A stretch of DNA of 64,000 nucleotides from the NCBI GenBank assembly GCA_049472395.1, contig JBLIRR010000002.1, positions 186,001 to 250,000 of the forward strand. The letters run 5' to 3'. The notes under the pieces are model-generated. The model worked only from the letters and a program-made list of their open reading frames with translations. It was not told where the DNA came from and did no database searches. Positions 34,577 through 43,294 of the stretch are shown one piece after another; within the stretch, counting starts at the first letter, position 1, and each line of letters starts with the position of its first letter. This DNA comes from JBLIRR01 sp049472395 (lineage in GTDB: Bacteria; SZUA-182; DTGQ01; JBLIRR01). Both the position numbers and the translations under genes were made by a program.

Positions 34577-36716
34577 TCTTAATACGTAAACTATTTGTTA
34601 CCACACTTACTGAACTTAAACTCATGGCAAGACTTGCGTACACAGGGGGCAATTTCCCAAAAGCAGCTAAGGGCACACCAATTATATTATAAATAAATGC
34701 CCAAAAAAGATTCTGTTTGATAATGCCATATGTGTGTATGACGAGTTTGAGCGCGGTCACAACACGGGATGGATTTCCCCTCACCAGAATCAAGTTACCG
34801 GTTTCCTTCGCAATGTCGCTTCCTGTCCCCATAGCTATGCCAAGATCAGCCACTGCAAGGGCCGGCGCGTCATTAATGCCATCACCCACAAAGGCCACAT
34901 TCTTGCCCTCTGATTGAAGCATTCGTATCTTTTCGGCTTTATCATAGGGGAGGACTTCTGCAATAACATTATCAATACCCAATTCACGCGCAATGACATG
35001 TGTTGTTGTATAATTATCCCCACTTATAAGATATACATCTTTGCCCATTCTTTTTAGCTCCTTGACCGCCTTGGCAGAATCTGGCTTAGGTCTGTCCATA
35101 AAAGCGATCAGTCCCCCCAGGTTATCATTAATGCTCAAAAACACAACCGTCTTCCCCTCTGAAGAAAGCCCATCGATTAAGGAAATAGTGTCATCAGGGA
35201 TGTGAATTGCATTCTCTTTCATAAATTTGAGGTTTCCCAACCTCAGTATGAGATTTCCCGTTCTATCGGTCCCCTCGATCCCTTTGCCGCTTAATTCTCT
35301 CATATTATTGAGCTTCAAAGGATCTACACCATGTGATTCCCCGTATGCAACGATTGCCTTGGATAGAGGATGTTGTGATGCCTTTGCAAGGCTCACCGCA
35401 TTCCGTAAAAAATCCTCCTCCTGTAAAGACTGAGAAATAATATCGGTCACTTCGGGCTTTCCGGCTGTGAGCGTGCCTGTTTTATCAAATACAACAGTAG
35501 TAATTTTACTTGATTTTTCGAGGGATTCCCCATCCTTAACAATTATACCTTGCTGCGCTCCCTTTCCCGATGCAACCATAATCGCTGTGGGTGTGGCAAG
35601 GCCCAACGCGCAGGGGCAGGCAACCACGAGCACAGCAACAGCAGGAAGCAGGGAGGCTGACAGGTCGCCCCCATAAATAAAGTACCATACGATAAAGGTT
35701 CCTAATGCAATACTTATAATGACTGGCACAAACACCTCGGCAACCTTGTCCGCTAGATGTTGGATAGGAGCTTTGCTGTTTTGGGCTGCGTCTACCATCT
35801 TGATAATGGTAGAGAATATGGTATTCTCTTGCCTTTTTGTCACTCTCGCCTTCACTACGCCATCAAGCACAAAAGAAGCGGCAAATACCGGGGCGGGGCT
35901 TTCCTTGAATACAGGCATGCTTTCACCGGTCAACATTGACTCGTCAATATTGGCACCTCCTTCAAGAATAATTCCATCAAGGGGTATTTTCTCGCCACTC
36001 TTAACAATCATCACAGAATTTATATCCACAGCATCGACTTCAGCCATTTCCTCTTTGCCATCTTTAATAATAGTAGCTTTGGTCACCTGAAACTCGAACA
36101 GTTTCTGCAGGGCTTCTGATGCCTTCCCCCTGGTGCGTGCTTCCAAATATTTGCCGAGCAGAATAAACGTAATGATAAAATTAGCTCCCTCAAGAAAATG
36201 ATGAAATGTTTGTTTCAGAAGGAATAGAACAACACTGTAAAAAAAAGCAGTAAGAGAGCCTATGGATATGAGGCTGTCCATATTAAAATGAAGTTTCCTT
36301 AGCTTTAATAAAAAGCTATAATGAAAATTACTCCCCGCACCACACACGACAAAAGCGCCACATATAATGATAAGGACGTTGTATGCTTTTCTATAAGGGA
36401 GAGGAAGCGTATGGAGAGGATAGAACATCGAGGATGCTACTGGTATGCTTAAAACAAGCGCCAGTATGAATCGTGTCAGATATTTGGAGGTCTCCTTCTC
36501 TGTAGGCTTTTTAACGACCTTGTACCCTAGCTCTGAAATCTCTTTTTTTACGTCATCAAAGGAGAGACCCTTCTCATCGTACCTTATTAAAGCAGAGCCT
36601 CGCGCCAGATTGACACTAATATCTTCTACTGCCTGCTTTTTAGAGAGAGTCTTTTCAATAAGACGGGAGCAACTGGCACAATGCATTCCCTCAATATGAA
36701 AAGTTTTACTTTTCAT
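34569..36716 (-). CDS. copA: copper-exporting P1B-type ATPase
   Basis: A 715-residue heavy-metal P-type ATPase. One N-terminal HMA domain (GMHCASC, Cys13/Cys16) is followed by eight predicted TM helices. The metal site is CPC (VACPCALGLATPTA), the phosphorylated Asp is in VFDKTGTLT, the TGES loop is present (MLTGESMP), and the hinge is GDGINDAPALA. The CPC motif with a single GMxCxxC domain indicates Cu(I) export. It is the last gene of a minus-strand set with an HMA chaperone (19 bases upstream), a zinc-ribbon protein and TrxC, which fits copper and thiol stress defence. Confidence 0.94.
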   Translation of the reverse strand: MKSKTFHIEGMHCASCSRLIEKTLSKKQAVEDISVNLARGSALIRYDEKGLSFDDVKKEISELGYKVVKKPTEKETSKYLTRFILALVLSIPVASSMFYPLHTLPLPYRKAYNVLIIICGAFVVCGAGSNFHYSFLLKLRKLHFNMDSLISIGSLTAFFYSVVLFLLKQTFHHFLEGANFIITFILLGKYLEARTRGKASEALQKLFEFQVTKATIIKDGKEEMAEVDAVDINSVMIVKSGEKIPLDGIILEGGANIDESMLTGESMPVFKESPAPVFAASFVLDGVVKARVTKRQENTIFSTIIKMVDAAQNSKAPIQHLADKVAEVFVPVIISIALGTFIVWYFIYGGDLSASLLPAVAVLVVACPCALGLATPTAIMVASGKGAQQGIIVKDGESLEKSSKITTVVFDKTGTLTAGKPEVTDIISQSLQEEDFLRNAVSLAKASQHPLSKAIVAYGESHGVDPLKLNNMRELSGKGIEGTDRTGNLILRLGNLKFMKENAIHIPDDTISLIDGLSSEGKTVVFLSINDNLGGLIAFMDRPKPDSAKAVKELKRMGKDVYLISGDNYTTTHVIARELGIDNVIAEVLPYDKAEKIRMLQSEGKNVAFVGDGINDAPALAVADLGIAMGTGSDIAKETGNLILVRGNPSRVVTALKLVIHTYGIIKQNLFWAFIYNIIGVPLAAFGKLPPVYASLAMSLSSVSVVTNSLRIKIR

Positions 36717-36735
36717 TGTATTCTCATATTAAAGA

Positions 36736-36939
36736 TTAACTGATGACCTTGTACCCATTATCTTCAATCTGTTGTAAAACTTGGGGCAGTTTTTCCTCCT
36801 CATCATAATCTACGACAAGTTCTCCACTCTTATAACTGATTGATTGGACAGTCACCCCCTTCAATTCATTGATACTCATGGAGAGAAGCTTTTCACATCC
36901 TGTGCAATGCATGCCGCTGACTATTATTTTTTTTTGCAT
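36736..36939 (-). CDS. heavy-metal-associated (HMA) domain copper chaperone, CopZ-like
   Basis: A 67-residue ferredoxin-like HMA domain with the metal motif GMHCTGCEKLL near the start. It would bind Cu(I) and pass it to the ATPase next to it. The ATG overlaps the stop of the upstream zinc-ribbon gene as TAATG (36937-36941), which indicates translational coupling; the longer frame to 36948 begins with TTG and is less likely. Confidence 0.88.
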   Translation of the reverse strand: MQKKIIVSGMHCTGCEKLLSMSINELKGVTVQSISYKSGELVVDYDEEEKLPQVLQQIEDNGYKVIS

Positions 36940-37109
36940 TACACACAATCCTTTCTATTAATCTCCTCTTTGCATCCTGAGCATTTTCCTGTCTCCTCAT
37001 CACTCCAAATTTCTACTTCTTCACCGCATTTTGGGCATACAAACAGTTCAGGGTATCTTTTTTTTGTCGGATCATCCCCCGGGCAATGCTCATCGACGAT
37101 TTTACTCAT
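36939..37109 (-). CDS. small zinc-ribbon protein
   Basis: A 56-residue protein: start ATG 37107-37109, stop TAA 36939-36941. It contains FVCPKCGEEVEIW and GKCSGCKEEI, that is CxxC...CxxC, a typical zinc ribbon, after an N-terminus containing HCPGDDPTKKRYPEL. I do not know a specific function; similar short ribbons occur beside metal-handling genes. AAGGGGAAAGAG lies just upstream. Its stop is fused to the start of the HMA chaperone gene (TAATG), so both are translated from one message, between trxC and copA. Confidence 0.75.
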   Translation of the reverse strand: MSKIVDEHCPGDDPTKKRYPELFVCPKCGEEVEIWSDEETGKCSGCKEEINRKDCV

Positions 37110-37178
37110 CTCTTTCCCCTTTCTTTATATAGTGCTTTATAGTAGAGAGCAATCTTTATTGCCCTATGTTCTTGTTGT

Positions 37179-37622
37179 TTACACAGATGACCTCATCCAT
37201 TCCTCGATTTGTTCTTTGGGAAGGGCACCTGCCCGTTCATCTATCTTTTTGCCATTATTATACAGCATGAGAGTAGGAATCGATCGTATATTAAAACGAG
37301 CAGAAAGCTCTCTTTCTTCGTCCGTATTGACCTTCACCACTTTTAAATGACCGGCCCATTCATGGGCTAGATTTTCTAAGATAGGCCCTACCATTCGACA
37401 AGGACCGCACCATACAGCCCAAAAATCGACAAGGGCTATTCCTGGCCACTCTGACACCTCTCTCTGAAAATTTGATGCGGTTCCTTGAACAGGGACCCGA
37501 GGAAAATCTAAAGGAGTTTTGCATTTACCACAGCGGGGATGGTCTTCCAAGCGAAGATGAGGGACTCTATTTACTGCTTTGCATGATGGGCATCGTAATA
37601 ATACAGTTTGAAGGTCTTCCAC
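37179..37622 (-). CDS. trxC: thioredoxin with N-terminal zinc ribbon (thioredoxin 2 type)
   Basis: A 147-residue protein. An N-terminal zinc ribbon (LRCPSCKAVNRVPHL, then HPRCGKCKTPL) is followed by a thioredoxin domain with the active site WAVWCGPCRMV and the cis-Pro loop RSIPTLMLY. TrxC reduces protein disulfides in the cytosol and is linked to oxidative and copper stress. It is upstream of the zinc-ribbon, HMA and copA genes, so thiol repair and copper efflux are probably co-regulated. A partner reductase could be the TrxB-like protein at 41583. Confidence 0.92.
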   Translation of the reverse strand: MEDLQTVLLRCPSCKAVNRVPHLRLEDHPRCGKCKTPLDFPRVPVQGTASNFQREVSEWPGIALVDFWAVWCGPCRMVGPILENLAHEWAGHLKVVKVNTDEERELSARFNIRSIPTLMLYNNGKKIDERAGALPKEQIEEWMRSSV

Positions 37623-37717
37623 GTCTGTATTTCCCCTCCCTCTTGAGCATTTAAAAGTTTATATTTTTAATAATAATAAGCTATTCATCCTTTGTCAAGC
37701 ATTGTGCACAAGCGATG

Positions 37718-38665
37718 CTAATTATGGGCAAAATCATTGAGGAATTTTAATCTGCTCGGTTCTTTGAGCTTCATTAACGCTTTCTGTTGAATCTGTCTGA
37801 TTCTTTCTTTTGACAGATTATATTTATCTCCAACCTCATCCAAGGTTTTAATTTCGTCAAAACCAACGCCAAATCGCATCTCAATAATATCTTTTTCTAT
37901 ATCTGGCAATGTATTTAATACCTTTTTTATTTGTTCCCTGAGATTATCATAAATAATCTTGTCAAGAGCTGACATGGATTGTTCATCAATGATATAATCA
38001 ATCATATTGTGCTCGGCTGATTCACACACAGGTTTTTCAATAGAAACCGTATCCTTAATACTATTTAATAAATCTCGCACTTTTTTTTTAGAGATACCTG
38101 CGGAATCAGCAAGTTCATAGATTTTGGGAACCCTTTTCTTCTTTTGAAGTAACTTATGATAATGTTTTCGTAGGGAGTTAATTGTATCAATTGTATGCAT
38201 AGGGACTCTTATGGTTCGTGCTTTTTCAGCCAATGCCCGCGTAATCCCTTGTTTTATCCACCATATGGCGTATGTGCTAAATTTACACTCTCGATCACCA
38301 TCAAAACGCTCAACAGCTTTTATTAATCCTAAATTACCCTCCTGGATAAGATCGAGTAAAGGGAGCCCACGATTGACATATTTCTTAGCAATATTGACAA
38401 CAAGACGTAAGTTGGCCTCTATCATTTCAGCTTTAGCTTTCTCATCACCTTGTGCGATTCTTCGAGCATATTCTTTTTCTTCCTGCCTCGACAGGAGCGG
38501 TATTTTTGCAATTTTATTTAAATAATTTTTAATGTAATTTATATCATTCCCATAAGAGCTTTCACCGATGCATGTCACCTGCTCCGGGGAATAAAATTCC
38601 ATGGCATCGAGTGTATCATCCATATCCTCAACTAGTTCTAACTCATCGGTCGTCGTATCGCACAT
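37718..38665 (-). CDS. sigma-70 family RNA polymerase sigma factor (group 2, RpoD/RpoS-like)
   Basis: A 315-residue sigma factor. Region 1.2 (YLNKIAKIPLLSRQEEKEYA), region 2 (ANLRLVVNIAKKYVNRGLPLLDLIQEGNLGL, FSTYAIWWIKQGI), region 3 (RVPMHTIDTI) and region 4 (DEVGDKYNLSKERIRQIQQK) are all present. The protein lacks the long region 1.1 and non-conserved insert of primary sigma factors, so a group 2 or stationary-phase-type role is likely. It starts with an acidic leader. It is divergent from the ECF sigma gene at 39 kb, and precedes trxC by about 95 bases on the same strand. Confidence 0.92.
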   Translation of the reverse strand: MCDTTTDELELVEDMDDTLDAMEFYSPEQVTCIGESSYGNDINYIKNYLNKIAKIPLLSRQEEKEYARRIAQGDEKAKAEMIEANLRLVVNIAKKYVNRGLPLLDLIQEGNLGLIKAVERFDGDRECKFSTYAIWWIKQGITRALAEKARTIRVPMHTIDTINSLRKHYHKLLQKKKRVPKIYELADSAGISKKKVRDLLNSIKDTVSIEKPVCESAEHNMIDYIIDEQSMSALDKIIYDNLREQIKKVLNTLPDIEKDIIEMRFGVGFDEIKTLDEVGDKYNLSKERIRQIQQKALMKLKEPSRLKFLNDFAHN

Positions 38666-39081
38666 CTTTTATTTATTGTAATTTAATTTCTATATAGTTA
38701 TTATATTTAAATCCTAATTTTTTTCTGCACTCGTTTTACTAAAACAGACGTTATTACGTTGATGATAGATACGATTTAATTATGACTTGGGAATTAATTT
38801 CGCAACGAATTCCTCATTATCAGCGTCTTATATTCTAAAGAGGGGTATTAAAATTTATATAATTATTTATATAGTTGTATATGGCTCGTATACCTTGCCA
38901 TTACCCATTATAAATGCTATATTATTATTGTATATATCAAAAGAAAAGAAGATGAAATTTATATTAAGAATATTCTAACTATAGAAATTCTCTCTATACC
39001 CTTTTGACTTATTACTCGTTACATATAATGTTTAGAAAAGAAATTTCATATTATCTATCCATTCTTATCATTATATTTCTT
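38666..39081. other. AT-rich divergent promoter region between two sigma-factor genes
   Basis: No gene is supported. The region is very AT-rich and must hold the promoters for both divergent genes. TTGACT (39004-39009) and TATAAT (39024-39029) are present but only 14 bases apart, shorter than a standard sigma-70 spacing. If the ECF gene starts at 39082, they lie within its leader. Confidence 0.4.
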
Positions 39082-39627
39082 ATGATTCAAAACGGGGTAT
39101 CGCATCAGATAGATAAAATTTTAGAAGGGGCAAAAAATCTTGATCATGATGCGCTGTCAAAACTATGCAGTTATTACTACCCTAAAATTTTCAGGTATGT
39201 GTTGTCACGAGTAAAAACCCGCGAAGATGCAGAAGATATTACAAGTGAGGTATTCGTCAGAATGGTGAAGTCTTTGGATAAGCAAAATGGCAATTTCCAA
39301 GCATGGTTGCTCCGTATCGCATCCAATCTGATAATAGATCATTTTCGACGCGCGACAACAAAAAATAAAGCGTTGCTTGAAGAAACGCAGAGAACTTCCG
39401 TCAATAAAAAACAATCTGATATTGAAAAAAGGTTTTTACACAACAACTTACGGGAACTTTTGAACAAGCTTACTCCTGATCAGCAACGCGTCCTCTCTTT
39501 AAAATTTTTTGAGGGATTCAATAATGAAGAAATTGCCGATATCTTAGATAAGTCGGTGGGGGCTGTCAAAGCATTACAATTTAGGGGCCTTACGACGCTT
39601 AAGAAATTTCTGGAGAAACAAGAATAA
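39082..39627 (+). CDS. ECF-type RNA polymerase sigma factor
   Basis: About 181 residues from the ATG at 39082; the frame is open to 39004, but the extra N-terminus (hydrophobic) is unlike the family. Region 2 is seen in ALSKLCSYYYPKIFRYVLSR, EDAEDITSEVFVRM and FQAWLLRIASNLIIDHFRR. Region 4 is LTPDQQRVLSLKFFEGFNNEEIADIL, then VGAVKALQFRGLTTLKK. It would direct RNA polymerase to a stress or envelope regulon. No clear Shine-Dalgarno supports any start, so a leaderless or weak initiation is possible. The DUF5667 membrane protein gene begins right at its stop codon and is probably its anti-sigma factor. Confidence 0.85.
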   Translation: MIQNGVSHQIDKILEGAKNLDHDALSKLCSYYYPKIFRYVLSRVKTREDAEDITSEVFVRMVKSLDKQNGNFQAWLLRIASNLIIDHFRRATTKNKALLEETQRTSVNKKQSDIEKRFLHNNLRELLNKLTPDQQRVLSLKFFEGFNNEEIADILDKSVGAVKALQFRGLTTLKKFLEKQE

Positions 39628-40440
39628 ATGTCAGAAAAGCTTGAGACAATTTTAGATTGGTGCATTGACCATTTGAGAGAGGGTAAGAGTATCGAATATT
39701 GTCTTCGTCTTTACCCTGGATATGCCTCTGAATTAGAGCCATTGCTGAAGCTATCCCTGGATTTCGAAAAAATACCAAAACCGGAACCCACGCATGAAGC
39801 CCTCAATCTGACGTTGCTAAAAATCGGTGAAGCTACCGCTGAACAAAGAAAAAAGAGAAGGTTTTATAGAAGATTTATCTCCTTTCCTTTCAAAATCAAT
39901 ACACCAGCACTGGCACATGTCCTGGCTATACTTCTTATGGTATTCGTTATTGGATGGACCATCAAGGAAATCTCAGCGCGCAGCCTTCCCGGTGGATGGT
40001 TTTACCCGATCAAGCTCTCTACAGAAAAAGTGATATTTACGTTGACTCGTGATGCCGAGGAAAAAGCCTCGCTTCGTATAACCTTCGCGGGGACACGGCT
40101 CAATGAGCTCATCGAAACCATAGAACATGAAGGATCACTTGATAGATCTTTATTACGTCGTCTTCTCAGAGAAGCAGCTCTTGCTCTTTATGAGACATCC
40201 TCCATTGCAGAGGAGAGTTATGTGCTCTTTCTCCCAAAATTAAGCAGTCTTAATTGTTGTCAGCATGGTACGTTAGAGAGATTACGATCTCGTGTTCCTG
40301 AAAAGGAAAGGGCAGTGCTTGATAAGGCACTTGAAATTTGCAGAAATCGTAAGGGATGGCTGGAGCACTTAATGAATAAAGAAAAATATGGAGTCAAGGA
40401 ACGCCGATGGGGGCCGGGATGCCTCTGCGATGATATATAA
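39628..40440 (+). CDS. DUF5667-type membrane anti-sigma factor candidate
   Basis: A 270-residue protein with a cytosolic N-terminus (about 1-88, LDWCIDHLREGKSIEYCLRL), one TM helix (about 90-113) and a C-terminal domain with RSLPGGWFYPIKLSTEKVIF, the start of a DUF5667 domain. That domain is helical and the family is commonly next to ECF sigma factors. The start codon touches the sigma gene's stop (TAAATG), which indicates co-translation. Inference: the N-terminal part binds the sigma factor and the outer part senses an envelope signal. The C-terminus ends with CLCDDI, including two Cys. Confidence 0.8.
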   Translation: MSEKLETILDWCIDHLREGKSIEYCLRLYPGYASELEPLLKLSLDFEKIPKPEPTHEALNLTLLKIGEATAEQRKKRRFYRRFISFPFKINTPALAHVLAILLMVFVIGWTIKEISARSLPGGWFYPIKLSTEKVIFTLTRDAEEKASLRITFAGTRLNELIETIEHEGSLDRSLLRRLLREAALALYETSSIAEESYVLFLPKLSSLNCCQHGTLERLRSRVPEKERAVLDKALEICRNRKGWLEHLMNKEKYGVKERRWGPGCLCDDI

Positions 40441-40454
40441 TCTTACCCTATTTC

Positions 40455-41129
40455 TTATTCTAATCCCACTTCTTTTTTAAAAATGTCTATTCCCCCACGC
40501 CTGGCAATCATTTTCCCTAGTCGCTCTTTCTTATCATGTTGTTTGTAAAAGGTAATAATTCTTTCAATGATATCTAATGCCCGCTGATCATCCACTCCCT
40601 TAATGCACACCTGCGCAATTGATGGTGTTGCGCCCGCGCTTCCGCCCACGACTATCCACCATCCCTTGGCAGTACCTATCAGGCCTAAATCTTTGATCCA
40701 TGACTCCCCGCAGGAATTAGGACAGCCGGACACCCCGATCTTGAACTTTGAGGGAAGTGGCATGCCATGATATTTTTCATCCAATTTCATCCCCATGCCG
40801 ACTGAATCCATTGTGCCTCTCTTGCAAAATGTCGTGCCCGGACAAAATTTTATACTCCTGACACACAGTCCTATAGCAGCACCAGGCTCCATCCCAAGAT
40901 CACTCCACACCTGATCAAGATCCTCTGGTTTTATACCCACAATGGCAATGCGTTGGGCAGAAGTAAGTTTGAGCGCCTTGGCACCGAATTTTTCGGCAAC
41001 ATCTGCTATTTTTCGAAGTACTTGAGGAGTACAAATCCCTCCAGGCAAATGAGGGGCTATTGCATAGGTGTCGTAATCTCTTTGGATAATTGCTCCCTTG
41101 TGTAATAAATCTGTTTTTTTCTCTTCCAT
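40455..41129 (-). CDS. small nitrite/sulfite reductase-like siroheme [4Fe-4S] protein
   Basis: A 224-residue protein made of one ferredoxin-like half domain and the siroheme/[4Fe-4S] domain of nitrite and sulfite reductases. The cluster motifs are C-x5-C (KFCPGTTFCKRG) and C-x3-C (SGCPNSCGESW), all intact. It lacks the second half-repeat of full-size enzymes, so it resembles the small anaerobic proteins annotated as nitrite/sulfite reductase domain proteins, whose substrate is usually unknown. It ends 14 bases from the convergent DUF5667 gene and is divergent from the redox set at 41.3 kb, so a link with thiol or sulfur metabolism is possible but unproven. Confidence 0.85.
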   Translation of the reverse strand: MEEKKTDLLHKGAIIQRDYDTYAIAPHLPGGICTPQVLRKIADVAEKFGAKALKLTSAQRIAIVGIKPEDLDQVWSDLGMEPGAAIGLCVRSIKFCPGTTFCKRGTMDSVGMGMKLDEKYHGMPLPSKFKIGVSGCPNSCGESWIKDLGLIGTAKGWWIVVGGSAGATPSIAQVCIKGVDDQRALDIIERIITFYKQHDKKERLGKMIARRGGIDIFKKEVGLE

Positions 41130-41159
41130 GTTTTTATTTCCTTTGCTTTCAATCTTTCT

Positions 41160-41189
41160 TTGACATTGAGCACATTTCTTTGCTAAAAT
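41160..41189 (+). promoter_or_regulatory. candidate sigma-70 promoter of the thioredoxin reductase-selenoprotein operon
   Basis: TTGACA (41160-41165) and TAAAAT (41184-41189) are 18 bases apart, close to consensus, about 113 bases upstream of the first coding start at 41303. An imperfect GCATA...TATGC inverted pair lies just downstream and could be an operator. Confidence 0.45.
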
Positions 41190-41302
41190 TCATTATATTA
41201 TTGCATAATGGAAAATATGCGTTATATTTTACTAAAAAGGAATCCAATAAAAAAGAACATACTCTAAAGAAGTTTTTTAATACATGAAAGGGAGGTAAAA
41301 AA

Positions 41303-41539
41303 ATGGGGTCAGAAGATGATAAAAAAATTTTAGAAAGGGAAATCGCCAATTTAAATCAAGAAATTGATAATCTGGGGTATAAGCTTAGCGGAATACTTAA
41401 TGTAGACTGTTCATTCGGTGATTGCTATTATGATCCGGAAGTGGATGATATTCAGGAAAAAATAAAAGAAGTTCAGGAAAAAAAAGCGCTGCTTCAACGA
41501 ATAAAGAATAATATAGACTCATGCGTAAAAGACTCGTGA
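41303..41539 (+). CDS. small coiled-coil protein of unknown function
   Basis: A 78-residue acidic and basic helical protein with heptad-like spacing (KKILEREIANLNQEI, then IQEKIKEVQEKKALLQRI), separated by a short loop with two Cys (VDCSFGDCYYDPE). I do not recognise the family; it may form a helical hairpin with the CxxxxC loop at the tip, which would suit metal or thiol chemistry. A strong GGGAGG ribosome-binding site precedes the ATG. It is the first gene of the set with the thioredoxin reductase (43 bases downstream) and the Sec-containing oxidoreductase, so a redox accessory role is possible. Confidence 0.7.
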   Translation: MGSEDDKKILEREIANLNQEIDNLGYKLSGILNVDCSFGDCYYDPEVDDIQEKIKEVQEKKALLQRIKNNIDSCVKDS

Positions 41540-41582
41540 GATACAGATAAGGGGTGATGTAAGATTAAGAGGAGGTATAACC

Positions 41583-42572
41583 ATGGAAATCCCTAGTTTT
41601 ACACTTGATACTTCATTTTTGGAAGAGGTCAAAATCCCTGATACAGGGACAATCTATGATCTTATTGTTATAGGCGGAGGACCTGCGGCCATGAGTTCTG
41701 CTGTATACGCTGCCCGAAAGATGATGACTTTTGCCCTTATTACGAAAGATTTTGGGGGTCAGGTAAGGGAGACGTCAGAAATTGAGAATTGGCTTGGATT
41801 TCAGAGTATTAAAGCAGATGACCTTGTGAGGATGTTTCAAGAGCATGTGAAAAGCTTTGATATACCTGTAAACCATGATACGCGTGTGAAAGAGATAAAG
41901 AAAGACGACACTATGTTTCAGGTACGAACAGATGAGGGACAAATATATATATCGCAGACAGTAATACTCGCAACCGGTAAACGCCATCGCCCTCTCAATG
42001 TTCCTGGTGAAAAGGATTTCGTTGGAAAAGGAGTTGCTTACTGTGCTACCTGTGACGCCCCTTTTTTTAAAGAGAAAAAGGTCGCAGTTGTTGGCGGGGG
42101 CAATTCAGCCTTTACCACAGCCCTCGATCTTTTAAGGGTAGGTGCTGAGGTTACCTTGATAAATTTTATTAAGGGGTGGCAGGGGGATGCGGCGTTACAA
42201 AAAAAAGTAATGAATCCCGGAACGGTTGATTTTCTCGCATACCACCAGGTCCTTGAGATCCTGGGGGAGGAGAGAGTGAGCGGAATTATCATAAAGGACC
42301 GTGAGACTGAAGAAGTGAAGACGTTGCCTGTGGAAGGGATATTTGTCGAAATCGGGCTCCTGCCAAACAGTGAGATCGTAAAAGGACTTGTGGACTTGAA
42401 TGATCATGGAGAGGTTATTATAGATTGTTCATGCCGCACAAGCCTTGAGGGCTTTTTCGGTGCAGGTGATGTGACAACAGTTCCCCATAAACAAATAGTG
42501 ATTGCTGCGGGTGAAGGAGCGAAAGCAGCCTTATCCGCGTATGACCACCTTACACGAACATCTCTCATTTAA
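41583..42572 (+). CDS. trxB: thioredoxin reductase (FAD/NAD(P)H disulfide reductase, TrxB family)
   Basis: A 329-residue low-Mr thioredoxin reductase. The FAD motif is VIGGGPAAMSSAVYAAR, the redox site is YCATCDAPF (CxxC), the NAD(P)H motif is VAVVGGGNSAFTTALDLL, and the C-terminal FAD motif is GFFGAGDVTT. A short N-terminal extension (about 22 residues) precedes the first Rossmann motif. The downstream gene, 33 bases away, is a two-domain glutaredoxin-like oxidoreductase, so the pair probably makes an NAD(P)H-disulfide reductase system, as known for AhpF-like or PDO partners. AGGAGG precedes the ATG. Confidence 0.92.
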   Translation: MEIPSFTLDTSFLEEVKIPDTGTIYDLIVIGGGPAAMSSAVYAARKMMTFALITKDFGGQVRETSEIENWLGFQSIKADDLVRMFQEHVKSFDIPVNHDTRVKEIKKDDTMFQVRTDEGQIYISQTVILATGKRHRPLNVPGEKDFVGKGVAYCATCDAPFFKEKKVAVVGGGNSAFTTALDLLRVGAEVTLINFIKGWQGDAALQKKVMNPGTVDFLAYHQVLEILGEERVSGIIIKDRETEEVKTLPVEGIFVEIGLLPNSEIVKGLVDLNDHGEVIIDCSCRTSLEGFFGAGDVTTVPHKQIVIAAGEGAKAALSAYDHLTRTSLI

Positions 42573-42605
42573 GTCTTTTATTTTATATGAAAGGAGGATA
42601 ACGGT

Positions 42606-43265
42606 ATGGGAATACTTAAAGAAGAAGACAAAAAAAAACTTACAGAGATTTTTACGCGCATAGAGAATGAGGTAACAATCCTCTATTTTACCCAAGAAAT
42701 GGAATGTCAGCTGTGTCAGATGACCAGAAATCTTCTCGAAGAGGTAGCAGCCCTTTCGGGAAAAATCCTGCTTAAGGTTTATGATTTCGTGGCAGATGCC
42801 GAGCTTGCCAAAAAGCATGGTGTGGACAAAATACCCGCAACTCTCCTGCTGGGAGATAAGGATTACGGTATACGGTTTTACGGAATTCCTGCGGGGTATG
42901 AATTCAATACATTAATAGAAGACATACTGGATGTTGGGAAAAGGGACCATGGCCTGAGCACAGAGGTTGTGGCTGAGCTTGCAAAAATCGATCGCCCGGT
43001 GCATATGCAAGTCTTTATATCCCCTACGTGACCTTATTGCCCCAGTGCGGTTCGCACTGCCCACAGATTTGCCATGGCCAATGACCATATTACATCAGAC
43101 ATGGTGGAAAGCACAGAATTTCCTTATTTGGCGAATAAGTACAATGTTCAGGGGGTGCCTCATACCATCATTAATGAAAAAGGGAACATAGTAGGTGCAC
43201 AACCAGACATGGAATTCGTCCGTGCCATATTAAAAGCGAGTGCTGATGATTCTGCCTCACATTGA
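42606..43265 (+). CDS. two-domain thioredoxin/glutaredoxin-like oxidoreductase, probable selenoprotein (Sec142 at UGA)
   Basis: The frame runs through an in-frame TGA at 43029-43031 to a TGA stop at 43263-43265, giving 219 residues if that codon is read. The N-terminal thioredoxin fold has MECQLC (Cys34, Cys37) and cis-Pro in DKIPATLL. The C-terminal fold has SPT-Sec-PYCP at residues 142-145, exactly where family members (protein disulfide oxidoreductases of PDO type) have the first Cys of CPYC, and VQGVPHTI with the cis-Pro. A SECIS-like hairpin follows the TGA. The downstream half is fully family-like, so this is not a chance ORF. Without Sec insertion the enzyme would lack its second active site. 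It probably takes electrons from the adjacent thioredoxin reductase. The Shine-Dalgarno is AAAGGAGG. Confidence 0.85.
43032..43060 (+). promoter_or_regulatory. SECIS-like hairpin following UGA in the oxidoreductase gene
   Basis: CAGTGCG (43043-43049) pairs perfectly with CGCACTG (43053-43059), loop GTT. The loop starts with G and is 18 bases from the end of the UGA, within the range for bacterial SECIS elements (conserved G early in a small loop, about 16-37 bases from UGA). Confidence 0.75.
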
Positions 43266-43294
43266 TATTGACGCTGCTTTCCGGGGGTACTCTA

